From positions 1 to 15,310 of the forward strand of contig JASLJO010000230.1 in NCBI GenBank assembly GCA_030152505.1: a DNA stretch of 15,310 nucleotides, written 5' to 3'. The translations under genes and the position numbers were made by a program. Below are positions 1 through 7,030 of this stretch, in pieces. Origin of the DNA: Solirubrobacterales bacterium (GTDB lineage Bacteria; Actinomycetota; Thermoleophilia; Solirubrobacterales; 70-9). Every line of letters begins with the position of its first letter. The stretch's first letter is position 1. Under the pieces are notes generated by a model. That model ran no database searches and was not told the DNA's origin. It saw only the letters and a program-made list of their open reading frames with translations.

Positions 1-16
1 GTCCTGAGTCTGCCAA

Positions 17-442
17 TCACTCGTCTTCCGCTGCGGGCCGCCGTCGCGCCCGCTTGCGCTCCCCCGCGCGGCGCTTGCTCTCGAGCCGCCGTTGCCGGGC
101 GGCGCGGCTCGGCTTGGTCGGCCGGCGGCGGCGGGGTACGACCAATGCGGCCGCGATCTTCGCAGCCAGGCGCTCGAGTGCCAGCTCGCGGTTTCGCGCC
201 TGCCCACGCGTCTCCTGGGCGACCGCGCTGATCACCGGTCCGCTGCGCTGCAGCAACCGCGCCCGCTGCGACTCGTCGAGTGCTGCCGACGCGCGCACGT
301 CGAAGACCGCTTCGACCCGCGAGGCGGTCACGTTCGCGTGCTGCCCACCGGGGCCCGAGGAGCGGCTGGCGCGCAGCTCGATCTCCGCCATCGGGATCGA
401 CAGCCGCGCGTCGACTCTCAGCTCGTCTGCCACGGACCCCAC
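17..442 (-). CDS. arfB: ArfB/YaeJ-type peptidyl-tRNA hydrolase (ribosome rescue factor)
   Basis: This 141-residue protein has the class-I release-factor catalytic core and matches the short ArfB (YaeJ/ICT1) family, which frees peptides from ribosomes stalled without a stop codon. The core reads SSGPGGQHANVTASRVE, with the peptidyl-transfer GGQ at residues 32-34. Residues from about 100 onward are a very basic Arg/Lys-rich tail, which in ArfB enters the empty mRNA channel. There is no codon-recognition domain, so it is not a full release factor, and the length suits the family. The start is GTG at 442 with no clear Shine-Dalgarno; a second in-frame GTG lies three codons on. It follows the pterin dehydratase gene after 19 bp and is probably co-transcribed with it. 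The family call is firm; the exact start is not. Confidence 0.93.
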   Translation of the reverse strand: MGSVADELRVDARLSIPMAEIELRASRSSGPGGQHANVTASRVEAVFDVRASAALDESQRARLLQRSGPVISAVAQETRGQARNRELALERLAAKIAAALVVPRRRRPTKPSRAARQRRLESKRRAGERKRARRRPAAEDE

Positions 443-461
443 CGTAGCGGCGGTGAACGCC

Positions 462-740
462 TCAGGCGAGGGCGTCGATCTTTGCCGCCAGCTCGAAGTC
501 GGCCGCGGTGACGCCGCCGTCGGAGTGGGTTGAGAGAGATACGGTGACGGTGTCCCAGGAGATCTCCAGGTCGGGATGGTGGTTCATCTCCTCGGCCGGC
601 CCGACCAGGCTGCGGACGAAGTTGACCGAGCCGACGAAATCACCGCGCTGGAAGGTCTTGGTGATCGCCGAGCCGTTGCGCTCCCAGCCGGGATGCTCCG
701 ATAGCCTCGCTTCGATCTCCGAATCGCCCAGGGGAGCCAT
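462..740 (-). CDS. 4a-hydroxytetrahydrobiopterin dehydratase (pterin-4a-carbinolamine dehydratase)
   Basis: A 92-residue single-domain protein of the PCD/DCoH family, which dehydrates 4a-hydroxytetrahydropterin to recycle the cofactor of aromatic amino-acid hydroxylases. The diagnostic stretch EEMNHHPDLEISWDTVTV (residues 50-67) holds the active-site HHPD at 54-57 and Trp62. The second catalytic region, STHSDGGVTAADFELA, follows at 70-85. The protein is full length for bacterial members. No phenylalanine hydroxylase is nearby, so the pterin partner is not visible. On the minus strand a TTGAAC box (770-775) and a GCATAG box (747-752), 17 bp apart, would place transcription start close to the ATG, suggesting a leaderless or very short-leader mRNA. 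The arfB-like gene follows on the same strand. Confidence 0.93.
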   Translation of the reverse strand: MAPLGDSEIEARLSEHPGWERNGSAITKTFQRGDFVGSVNFVRSLVGPAEEMNHHPDLEISWDTVTVSLSTHSDGGVTAADFELAAKIDALA

Positions 741-746
741 CGCCCC

Positions 747-775
747 CTATGCTGCCACAAAATCGGACCGTTCAA
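747..775 (-). promoter_or_regulatory. Candidate promoter of the pterin dehydratase gene
   Basis: On the minus strand, TTGAAC (770-775) is separated by 17 bp from GCATAG (747-752). The match to -35 is good and to -10 weak. Start of transcription would fall at or next to the ATG at 740. The boxes lie in the 37-bp gap between two divergent genes. This is inferred from spacing only. Confidence 0.3.
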
Positions 776-777
776 CT

Positions 778-1563
778 ATGAGTGACGAGATTCCCACTCT
801 CTGGCAGATCCCGATCTCGCACTACAGCGAGAAGATCCGCTGGGCGCTCGCCTGGAAGGGCGTCGAGCACCGTCGTCGTTCCCCCGTTCCCGGCAGCCAC
901 ATGGCCGTCGCCCTCTGGCTCACCCGCGGCGCCCAATACACCTTCCCCGTGCTGCGCCTCGACGGGCGTAACGTCGGCGACTCGACCGCGATCGTCGCCG
1001 CGCTGGAGGAGCGCTTTCCCGACCCGCCCCTGTATCCGGCCGACATCGCGGATCGCCGCCGCGCGCTCGAGCTGGAGGACTACTTCGACGAGGAGCTGGG
1101 GCCGGCGATCCGCCAACTCGTCTGGCACGAACTGGGCAGGGACAGGCGCAGCTTCGCCTCGGTGCTCGAGCGCACGTCTCCGCCGCCGTTGGCCCGCTTC
1201 AGCGCCGCCGCCGTGGGCTACGGCCGGGTCTTCACCGGCCTGCGCTTCAAGGCGCGTGACCCCGGGCTGGCCGAGCGCTCCCGCGCCAAGGTGCTCGCGG
1301 CCTTCGACCGGCTGGAAGCGGAGCTCGATGCCGCCGCGGGCGATTATCTGGTCGGCGGCGCCTTCACGGTCGCCGATCTCACCGCCGCCTCGCTCTTCTA
1401 TCCGCTTGCCCGCCCGGAAGGCGCGCCCCTTCCCCCCGACCAGCGGATGCCGGAGGGCTTCGAACGGTTTCGCGCGCCGCTGCGGGAGCGTCACGGCCTG
1501 CGGTGGGTGAGGGAGATGTTCCGCCGCCACCGCGAGCCGGCCAGGATCGCCGCCGCCGGGTAA
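778..1563 (+). CDS. Glutathione S-transferase family protein
   Basis: A 261-residue protein with the two-domain GST layout. The N-terminal thioredoxin-like half has the segment YSEKIRWALAWKGVEH (residues 16-31) and FPVLRLDG, with the cis-proline at 57, followed by DST at 68-70 in place of the usual glutathione-contacting ES. The helical C-terminal half contains GDYLVGGAFTVADLTAASLF, the typical helix-6 capping motif. It likely conjugates or reduces a thiol-linked substrate in the cytoplasm. Many actinobacteria use mycothiol rather than glutathione, so the thiol is unknown. The ATG at 778 is chosen because the fold begins just after it; the same frame is open upstream to 508, but that part is antisense to the dehydratase gene and has no fold. 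It converges on the permease gene, with stops 7 bp apart. Confidence 0.85.
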   Translation: MSDEIPTLWQIPISHYSEKIRWALAWKGVEHRRRSPVPGSHMAVALWLTRGAQYTFPVLRLDGRNVGDSTAIVAALEERFPDPPLYPADIADRRRALELEDYFDEELGPAIRQLVWHELGRDRRSFASVLERTSPPPLARFSAAAVGYGRVFTGLRFKARDPGLAERSRAKVLAAFDRLEAELDAAAGDYLVGGAFTVADLTAASLFYPLARPEGAPLPPDQRMPEGFERFRAPLRERHGLRWVREMFRRHREPARIAAAG

Positions 1564-1570
1564 CTCCGCT

Positions 1571-2368
1571 TCAGCCGCCGATCGGCGCGCGCGGATTGGC
1601 GCCGTAGAACATGAACGTCCCCAGCATGCCGATGATGTGCACCATGATGATGTTGACGACCATCGATTTGGCGGTCGCCGTCCCCACCCCCACCGGCCCA
1701 CCCGACGCCGTGTAGCCGTAGTAGCAACCGACCAGCACGATCACGGTGGTCATCACCATCCCCTTCGCCAGGCTGAAGAGGACGTCGACGAAGTCTTGGT
1801 AGGTCCAGAAGATCAGCAGGTAGCCGCCCGAAGAGACGTCGCCGACTTGATCGACCACCGCCAGATAGCTGGCGAAGTAAGCGACCCCCACTCCGACCAG
1901 ATAGAGGAACGGGATAGCGATCCAGGCGCCGAGCAGGCGGGTGGCGGCCAGGAAGGTGACCGGCTGGATGCCCATCACCTCGAGCGCGTCGATCTCGTCG
2001 GAGATACGCATCGCGCCGAGCTCGGCGACGATCCCGGTCCCAACCTTGGCCGAGAGGATGTAGCCGAACGCATAGGGAAGCCCCTCGCGCAGGTCGCAGT
2101 AGGCGGAGAACAGGCCGGAGAGTGAAGGAGCGCCGATCGAGCGGTTGAAGTAGGCGCCGATCACGCCGCACTGCAGGCCGAGGATGAAGACGAAGGCCCA
2201 GATGACCAGGGCCGAGCCAAGGATCAGGATCCCCGCCTGGCGCAGGCTCTCGCCGAAGTAGCGCAACACCCGGCCCGAGTAGACGAGGCCGGCGACACGC
2301 ACGCCGAAGCGGGCGATCTCACCGAAGGCGTCGATCCAGCCGCGCGGGACGTCGAGCCAGCCGATCAT
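1571..2368 (-). CDS. MlaE/YrbE-family ABC transporter permease (second of pair)
   Basis: A 265-residue integral membrane protein of the MlaE/YrbE permease family, the inner-membrane component of Mce/Mla lipid or sterol transporters. The family signature in the middle reads GTGIVAELGAMRISDEIDAL followed by EVMGIQPV, the coupling helix that contacts the ATPase. Near the C-terminus is the second conserved block, YYGYTASGGPVGVGTATAKS, then a last membrane helix. About five to six hydrophobic segments are visible. Its ATG directly follows the TAG stop of the preceding permease gene, so translation is almost certainly coupled and the two proteins probably form a heterodimer, as YrbE-A/B pairs do. 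No mce genes follow; the next gene is on the opposite strand. Confidence 0.9.
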   Translation of the reverse strand: MIGWLDVPRGWIDAFGEIARFGVRVAGLVYSGRVLRYFGESLRQAGILILGSALVIWAFVFILGLQCGVIGAYFNRSIGAPSLSGLFSAYCDLREGLPYAFGYILSAKVGTGIVAELGAMRISDEIDALEVMGIQPVTFLAATRLLGAWIAIPFLYLVGVGVAYFASYLAVVDQVGDVSSGGYLLIFWTYQDFVDVLFSLAKGMVMTTVIVLVGCYYGYTASGGPVGVGTATAKSMVVNIIMVHIIGMLGTFMFYGANPRAPIGG

Positions 2369-3175
2369 CTACCTGATCGCCTGCAGTTCCGGGTTGGTGG
2401 CGAGCAGAACGGTGGTGAAGACGTAGAGGAAGGCGAAGACGCCCATGAAGGCGATCACCACCGCCTGGTTGACCGCCCGGCCGACGCCAGCCGGACCGCC
2501 CGAGGCGGTCATCCCCTTGTAGCAGCAGACGACGGCGATGATCGCGCCGAACATCGAGCACATCGAGACCGACGCGGCCAGGTCGGTGATCAGCGCATTT
2601 GCGAACAGGGTGGCGAAGAAGCCGCCGAGCGGCTGGTGATAGAGCAGCTCGGCGGCGATGCCGGCGCTCATGCCGAAGACGACGGCGAAGATGTCGAGCA
2701 GGCCGGTGATCACCATCAGCGCCAGGAAGCGCGGCACGACCAGGTTCTTGATCGGGTCGACGCCGAGCACCTGCAGGGCGTCGAGCTCCTCGCGGATCTT
2801 GCGGGCGCCGAGGTCGGCGGTGATCGCCGTGCCGGCGACCCCGGCGACGACCGCGGCGGTGACAATCGGGCCGATGAAACGGACGGCGGTGACGACGAAG
2901 AAGCCGCCCAGCCGATCGAGGTTGCCGACCAGCGAGAGGATCCCCGCCGCCTGCAGGCCCGGCGCCCCCAGGCAGAGGGCAAAGGTCGAGATCGTCATCG
3001 GGAACCAGGAGAGCTTGAGCACGAAGAGGAACTGGCCGACCAGCTCCTCGCCGTAGGGGTACGGCGGCCTCACGGCGGCGACGATCGTCCGCGCGGTGAG
3101 GATCATCATGCTCCCCGTCTGCTCGAAGAACGAGCGAATCGGGAAGATCGCCCGCGCTACAACCTGTGCTGCCAC
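2369..3175 (-). CDS. MlaE/YrbE-family ABC transporter permease (first of pair)
   Basis: A 268-residue permease of the MlaE/YrbE family, paralogous to the gene just downstream. The coupling-helix signature is GTAITADLGARKIREELDAL followed by QVLGVDPIKNLVVPR. The C-terminal block is CCYKGMTASGGPAGVGRAVN. The N-terminus has a short amphipathic stretch before the first membrane helix, as in the family. The ATG at 3175 overlaps the 3' end of the GntR regulator gene by 19 bp, which implies co-transcription and probably translational coupling. Internal methionines at residues 23-24 are possible later starts. It likely pairs with the downstream permease to move lipids or another hydrophobic substrate. 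Its ATPase and substrate-binding MCE subunits are not in this window. Confidence 0.9.
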   Translation of the reverse strand: MAAQVVARAIFPIRSFFEQTGSMMILTARTIVAAVRPPYPYGEELVGQFLFVLKLSWFPMTISTFALCLGAPGLQAAGILSLVGNLDRLGGFFVVTAVRFIGPIVTAAVVAGVAGTAITADLGARKIREELDALQVLGVDPIKNLVVPRFLALMVITGLLDIFAVVFGMSAGIAAELLYHQPLGGFFATLFANALITDLAASVSMCSMFGAIIAVVCCYKGMTASGGPAGVGRAVNQAVVIAFMGVFAFLYVFTTVLLATNPELQAIR

Positions 3176-3891
3176 CAGCTCATCGCCCGCTCGAGGGGAC
3201 TGGCGTCCTGCGTCCTTTCACGCGCCGCCCGGCGCGCCCGCTGCTCGGCCGCGCGCTGCGCGACTGAGAGCTGGGCGATCAGCGTGTCGCGCGTCTGCTC
3301 CAGCTCTTCAACCCCGGCGACGTGGCCGGTGGCGCGGCGCGGCGCGGTCGGCAGGTCGCGCGGCAGGTCGGCAGGGTAAGTGGCGAGCTCAGCCTCGAGA
3401 CGACCGATCTGGCGGCGCAACTCCCGGCGCACCTCGATCGCCTCGCTCTCCTCGGCGAGGTCGGGAAGGTCCACCGTCTCCGGGGAAACATCCGCAGGCG
3501 CCCCCGGCATACTGGCGCAGGCCGACGCGACGACGGCCAGGTCGCGTGGGCTGAGGCCCGCCTCTCGGGCCCGCTGCAGAGCGTCGGTGGCGATCTCCTC
3601 CAGCTGTGCGGCGGCCTCGATCCCCTCGGCGACGAAGGTGCCCTGGCCATGGCGGCTGACGACGAGGCCCTCCTGCTCGAGCCCGGCGTAGACGGCACGC
3701 ACCGTGTTGACGTTGACCCCGGCCCACTCGGCGAGGCGGCGGAAGCTCGGCAACCTCTCGCCCGCGGCGAGCCGGCCGGTGGCGATCAGCGCCCGTAGGC
3801 GCCAGGTCAGCTGCAGGCCGACCGGCAGCTCGTCGCCGGGATCGATAGAAAAAGGGTTCTGCTCATACGCGGGCTGCTGTGCCATTTGCAT
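3157..3891 (-). CDS. GntR-family transcriptional regulator with C-terminal coiled coil
   Basis: A 244-residue protein with an N-terminal GntR winged helix-turn-helix at about residues 23-90: GLQLTWRLRALIATGRLAAG, then LPSFRRLAEWAGVNVNTVRA, then the wing EGLVVSRHGQGTFVAEG. The rest has no FCD, UTRA or aminotransferase domain. Instead residues 150-235 are rich in Glu, Arg and Leu heptads and look like a coiled coil, so it is closest to the small YtrA-like group. It probably senses something through that region or acts as a dimer clamp. It overlaps the first permease gene, suggesting it controls that transporter. A second in-frame ATG lies two codons after the first. A TTGACT/TACTGT promoter and an inverted repeat overlap the start, fitting autoregulation of a near-leaderless transcript. 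Confidence 0.85.
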   Translation of the reverse strand: MQMAQQPAYEQNPFSIDPGDELPVGLQLTWRLRALIATGRLAAGERLPSFRRLAEWAGVNVNTVRAVYAGLEQEGLVVSRHGQGTFVAEGIEAAAQLEEIATDALQRAREAGLSPRDLAVVASACASMPGAPADVSPETVDLPDLAEESEAIEVRRELRRQIGRLEAELATYPADLPRDLPTAPRRATGHVAGVEELEQTRDTLIAQLSVAQRAAEQRARRAARERTQDASPLERAMSWWQHRL

Positions 3892-3898
3892 AGCACAG
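3877..3898 (-). promoter_or_regulatory. Inverted repeat over the gntR start, candidate operator
   Basis: CTGTGC and GCACAG form perfect 6-bp arms around a 10-bp spacer, overlapping both the -10 box and the first codons of the GntR gene. A further half-site CTGTGCCA on the minus strand lies upstream near 3925-3932. This placement is what an autorepressor operator would look like. Binding by this GntR protein is inference. Confidence 0.4.
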
Positions 3899-3923
3899 TA
3901 GAGCAGAGAGATGTATCAGTCAA
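3895..3923 (-). promoter_or_regulatory. Candidate sigma-70-type promoter of the gntR-permease unit
   Basis: On the minus strand TTGACT (3918-3923) and TACTGT (3895-3900) are exactly 17 bp apart. The expected start point is about 3888, at the ATG codons, and no Shine-Dalgarno precedes them, so the mRNA would be leaderless. The -35 box overlaps the stop codon of the upstream NTR-like gene. Confidence 0.45.
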
Positions 3924-4345
3924 CTGGCACAGCGATGAAATCCCCGCAGCGACTCGAAGAGCCGTGGCCTGAACACGCCGCAGAGACCGCTGGTCCAGCG
4001 ACCTCCGCTCCGGACGAGCATCAGGCCGTACCGCCGGCCGGTTCGCCGCGGCAATCCGCAGGCCGCCGATTGGCTGGCGCTCCGAACCGTGATCGTCCGA
4101 CCCCGCCGGATTCCGGCCCCCCGCTTGTAAACCCGCTGCACCCGATAGCGGAAGTCGGCCCGGAGGCGGCCGCGAGGGATGACCTCGACCAGCTTGCCCG
4201 CGATCGCCGCATCCGCCTGCTTCATCGCCTTGGCGGGCGCCATTCGCGCGCAGGAGCATGCCTGGGCGCTCCCGGTGAAGACCAGGGCGCCCAGGACGAC
4301 GATCACCGCCGCAAAGGGTAGGCGCCTCAAACCCACCTCCCCCAC
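3920..4345 (-). CDS. Secreted TIMP/netrin (NTR)-like domain protein
   Basis: A 141-residue protein (136 if the later start is used) with a signal peptide: basic start LRRLP, a hydrophobic core to about residue 25, then a SAQA|C cleavage site. The mature protein begins CSC (Cys30, Cys32), the hallmark N-terminus of TIMP/NTR-like domains, and has matching cysteines at 96, 122 and 139. The β-strand pattern AAIAGKLVEV, FRYRVQRVYK and TITVRSA, then AACGLP and YGLMLVRSGG, is typical of bacterial members. It is exported and probably disulfide-bonded outside the membrane; function is unknown. The frame opens with GTG at 4345 without a Shine-Dalgarno. A TTG at 4330, placed 5 bp after GGGAGG, may be the real start. 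It lies 28 bp upstream of the GntR gene on the same strand. Confidence 0.72.
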   Translation of the reverse strand: MGEVGLRRLPFAAVIVVLGALVFTGSAQACSCARMAPAKAMKQADAAIAGKLVEVIPRGRLRADFRYRVQRVYKRGAGIRRGRTITVRSASQSAACGLPRRTGRRYGLMLVRSGGRWTSGLCGVFRPRLFESLRGFHRCAS

Positions 4346-4388
4346 TGTAGAGAGAAACGCCGGATTTCACAAATCGCCGCTCGGCCGG

Positions 4389-5423
4389 CTACGGCGTGAG
4401 GACGATCTTCAGCGCTTCCCGCTGGTCGTAGAGCTCGTAGGCCTCGGCGGCCTGATCGAGCTTCATGTGGTGGCTGACGAGCGGCGCCGGATCGAGCCGG
4501 CCGGCCTCGAGCAGTCCGAGCACCCGGTCGACGTGGGCGATCACGTTGGCCAGGCCGAGGCGCAGGGTGAGGCCCTTGAGCCATGCGAGGCCGAGCGGCA
4601 CCTCCCCCTTTCCAGCGTAGGCGCCGATGCCGGAGACCGTGCCCGCATCGCGGGCGAGGCTGACGGCCATCGCCAGGGGAGCGGGGTCGCCGACCGCGTC
4701 GACGACGACGTCGACGCCACGCCCCTCGGTCGCGGCGCGCACGGCGCGTTTCGGCTCGTCCTCAGCGAGGTGCAACGGGGTGGCGCCGAAGCGCTCCGCC
4801 ATCGCCAGACGCGCCTCGACCGAGTCGACCGCGAAGACCCTGGTCGCGCCGGCGGCGAGGGCAGCCTGCACGGCGCAGAGGCCGACCGGTCCGAGGCCGA
4901 GCACCGCAACCGTGTCGCCGGCCTTGGTGCCCGCGTGGGCGACCGCGTGGTAGCCGGTGCCCATCACGTCGCCGGCGAACAGCGCCACCTCGTCCGACAT
5001 CCCCTCCGGCACCCGCCGCAGGGTCAGGTTGGCGCGCGGCACGAGCAACCGCTCGGCCTGGGCCCCCTGCAGGTCACCCAGCTTCGAGCCGTGGCCGAAG
5101 GTCCGGCCGTGCTGGCAGCGGTGATAGTCGCCGCGCAGGCAGGCACCGCAGGATGCGCAGGCGGTATGGAAGCAGCCGAGCACCCGGTCGCCGACGGCCA
5201 CCCGCTCGACGTCCTCGCCCGTGGCCAGCACCGTGCCGACGAACTCGTGCCCAATCGTGAAGCCAGGCTCGACCGGCACCCGTCCGTGGTAGATGTGCAG
5301 GTCCGAGCCACAGATCCCACTCGCCTCGACCCGCACGACCGCATCGTCGGCGGCGGCGATCTCAGGATCCGCCTTCTCCTCGATCCGCACCTCTCCCGGC
5401 GCCTGAAACGTGACCGCACGCAT
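4389..5423 (-). CDS. Zinc-dependent alcohol dehydrogenase (medium-chain, NAD-linked type)
   Basis: A 344-residue medium-chain dehydrogenase/reductase of the threonine/sorbitol/alcohol dehydrogenase group. Catalytic-zinc ligands are visible as Cys38 with CGSDLH and as GHE with His59 and Glu60. The structural-zinc loop is complete: Cys89, Cys92, Cys95 and Cys103. The Rossmann fold starts at VAVLGLGPVG (residues 172-181). An aspartate at 200, at the end of the second strand, favours NAD over NADP. Family members oxidise alcohols or polyols to carbonyls in the cytosol; the substrate cannot be read from sequence. It is full length. A small hairpin (5437-5450) sits just ahead of the ATG, and no strong Shine-Dalgarno is seen. 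It lies 54 bp downstream of the HD-GYP gene on the same strand. Confidence 0.9.
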   Translation of the reverse strand: MRAVTFQAPGEVRIEEKADPEIAAADDAVVRVEASGICGSDLHIYHGRVPVEPGFTIGHEFVGTVLATGEDVERVAVGDRVLGCFHTACASCGACLRGDYHRCQHGRTFGHGSKLGDLQGAQAERLLVPRANLTLRRVPEGMSDEVALFAGDVMGTGYHAVAHAGTKAGDTVAVLGLGPVGLCAVQAALAAGATRVFAVDSVEARLAMAERFGATPLHLAEDEPKRAVRAATEGRGVDVVVDAVGDPAPLAMAVSLARDAGTVSGIGAYAGKGEVPLGLAWLKGLTLRLGLANVIAHVDRVLGLLEAGRLDPAPLVSHHMKLDQAAEAYELYDQREALKIVLTP

Positions 5424-5436
5424 GGGCGAAAGGTAT

Positions 5437-5450
5437 CCGACGCTCGTCGG
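5437..5450 (-). other. Small hairpin before the alcohol dehydrogenase start
   Basis: CCGAC and GTCGG form a perfect 5-bp stem around a four-base loop, 13 bp upstream of the ATG in the HD-GYP/dehydrogenase gap. There is no T-run on either side, so it is not a clear terminator. It could be a minor stability or translation element, or chance. Confidence 0.2.
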
Positions 5451-5477
5451 GGCAGACGATCGGCCGTGGAGCCTTCT

Positions 5478-6884
5478 CTAGCCGACGGAGACGCCGGCCA
5501 CCTGGAAGCGACCCGAGTCGGTGCCGGGGCTGGCCGTCTCGGCGATCCGCGCTTCAAGCGCGAGCTCGAGCTCGAAGTCCGCCTCCTCGCCGTGGCGGAA
5601 GGAGACGTCCTTGCCCTCGAGCAGCTCGATGAAGACCTCGACGAAGCGGGCGTCGAGCTGCTTGCCGGAGACGCGGCGCAGCTCCTGGATCGCCTCGTAG
5701 CTGGAGGTGGGCGTGCGGTAGGAATCGCGCGCAGTCATCACGTCATAGGTGTCGGCGACGGAGATGATCCGCGCCAATTCGGGGATATCGTCGCCTTCGA
5801 GGCCGCGCGGATAGCCCTTGCCGTCGATCCGCTCGTGGTGGGCGAGGATGATCTCCGCCACCGGACCGTAGCCGTCGAGCGAGGAGACGACGCGGGCACC
5901 CTGCTGGGGATGACGGCGGATCAGCATCCAGTCTTCGTCGGTGAGCGGCACGTTCGCCTTCAGGATCCGGTCGGGCAGGATGAACTTGCCGATGTCATGC
6001 AGCAGGGCGGCGATGTGGACCAGCTCCTCCTGCTGCTTGGAGAACCCGGCCCGCTGCGCGATCGCGCGCGAGTAGCGGGCGACCGCGGCGCTGTGGCGGG
6101 CGGTCATCTGGTCCCGCAGGTCGAGCGTGCGCAGCAATGCGCTCAACATCCCCACCTGGAAGCTGGCCAGCTGGTTCGTCCGCACCTCCAGCTCGCGAGC
6201 GCGGTCCTGCGACTGGAGCAGGGCACCCAACAGGTACTGGAAGGTGACGAGGACGATGCCGAAGAGGGCGACTCCGGCGAGACCGACCTGGGCGTAGAGG
6301 AAGGCGACGCCGACCGCCATCAGCGCGGCTGCAAGCTCCGAGGGCAGCAGGGGGATGATCACCTCGCGCGCCTTCTCGATCAGCGAGCTGCGCTCCAGAT
6401 AGCAGGTGTAGGAGCCGACCATGAGGAAGTTCAGCGCTATGCCGCCGGCAAAGACACCGAAGACGAGGACGTAGAAGACGGGATCGGCGGTGCTGATCCC
6501 GGCCCGCGTTACGACCTCGTGGAACGCGACCCCGAGCACGAGCGGGGCGGCCATGAAGGTCAGTGCGTTGACCAGCAGGTCGGGCAGGCCTTCGCGGAAG
6601 CGGAGCCATCCGACCAGGATTGCGAAGATGCCGATCAATGCGGCCGGGGTTCCACCGAGGAAGACGATGGCGAGGACGAGCGCCAAGAAGCTCCCCGAGA
6701 CCTTGAGGCGCGATTCGGTCTCGATCGACATGAGGTCGCTGAACGCCGAGAACCCGAGCAGGGTGCCGAACAGCGCCCAGTTCCAGTTCCCGTCCGGCGC
6801 CTGCCAGACAGCGGCAGCGACGACCACGGCGACGCCGATCGCCAGAAATATGGTGCTCAACCGTGTGGGCCGCTCGTTTTCCAT
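5478..6884 (-). CDS. Membrane-anchored HD-GYP domain cyclic-di-GMP phosphodiesterase
   Basis: A 468-residue protein. Residues 10-225 are hydrophobic, with roughly seven to eight predicted membrane segments, probably a sensory membrane domain. A linker around 225-250 leads to the HD-GYP domain at about 250-400. Metal and catalytic motifs are intact: HDIGK at 296-300, HHERIDGKGYPRGLEGDDIP at 349-368 (with HHE 349-351 and GYP 357-359) and ADTYDVMTARDSYR at 377-390. HD-GYP enzymes degrade c-di-GMP, and some cleave other cyclic dinucleotides. There is no GGDEF or EAL domain, so it is probably a one-way sink controlled by a membrane signal. Its AAGG ribosome-binding site, 6 nt before the ATG, is paired within a long-range stem of the leader (see 6890-7020). 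The active site looks complete; the signal is unknown. Confidence 0.92.
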   Translation of the reverse strand: MENERPTRLSTIFLAIGVAVVVAAAVWQAPDGNWNWALFGTLLGFSAFSDLMSIETESRLKVSGSFLALVLAIVFLGGTPAALIGIFAILVGWLRFREGLPDLLVNALTFMAAPLVLGVAFHEVVTRAGISTADPVFYVLVFGVFAGGIALNFLMVGSYTCYLERSSLIEKAREVIIPLLPSELAAALMAVGVAFLYAQVGLAGVALFGIVLVTFQYLLGALLQSQDRARELEVRTNQLASFQVGMLSALLRTLDLRDQMTARHSAAVARYSRAIAQRAGFSKQQEELVHIAALLHDIGKFILPDRILKANVPLTDEDWMLIRRHPQQGARVVSSLDGYGPVAEIILAHHERIDGKGYPRGLEGDDIPELARIISVADTYDVMTARDSYRTPTSSYEAIQELRRVSGKQLDARFVEVFIELLEGKDVSFRHGEEADFELELALEARIAETASPGTDSGRFQVAGVSVG

Positions 6885-6889
6885 GGATC

Positions 6890-7020
6890 GCCTTGGCTAC
6901 CGAGTCGGTGCAGGCCGGCCTCAGTCTTTGGAATTTTCCCGCCGGTGCGGCGATTCCTGCGACTGGGCGCGGTCTCGCGACAGCCGCAACCTTCATATCA
7001 AGGTAGTCGTTCCCCAAGGC
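6890..7020 (-). promoter_or_regulatory. Structured 5' leader of the HD-GYP gene, candidate riboswitch or thermosensor
   Basis: Read on the minus strand, GCCTTGG (7020-7014) pairs perfectly with CCAAGGC (6896-6890), enclosing about 117 nt and burying the AAGG ribosome-binding site of the HD-GYP gene. Inside are several local stems: ACCTT/AAGGT (7000-7004 with 6989-6993), GCGG/CCGC (6984-6987 with 6969-6972), and a compound stem with AGTC/GACT, GGAAT/ATTCC and CGCCG/CGGCG arms around 6923-6964. ACTGAG/CTCGGT (6920-6925 with 6899-6904) and GCAGG/CCTGC (6956-6960 with 6910-6914) compete with parts of it. Mutually exclusive pairings plus a masked Shine-Dalgarno resemble a translational switch. I cannot assign it to a known class with confidence. 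Confidence 0.45.
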
Positions 7021-7030
7021 TGCGGCAAGG

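Noticed and set aside
508..777. N-terminal 90-residue extension of the GST-like protein
   Set aside because: It is antisense to the pterin dehydratase gene and shows no GST features; the thioredoxin-like fold starts right after the ATG at 778.
1575..1590. CGCCGATCGGCG palindrome near the convergent stops of the GST and permease genes
   Set aside because: It lies within the permease's last codons, has no adjacent T-run, and palindromes built on CGATCG are common in this GC-rich sequence, so I do not call it a terminator.
6885..7017. A minus-strand frame entering the HD-GYP gene out of register
   Set aside because: It starts at a TTG inside the structured leader, has no family match, and runs out of frame with the HD-GYP coding sequence.
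6890..7020. Assignment of the HD-GYP leader to the c-di-GMP-I riboswitch class
   Set aside because: Only the GGTAGCC-like 3' segment and an AAA-flanked stem agree; the GGCAAACC segment and a GNRA tetraloop are not found, so a class call is not supported.
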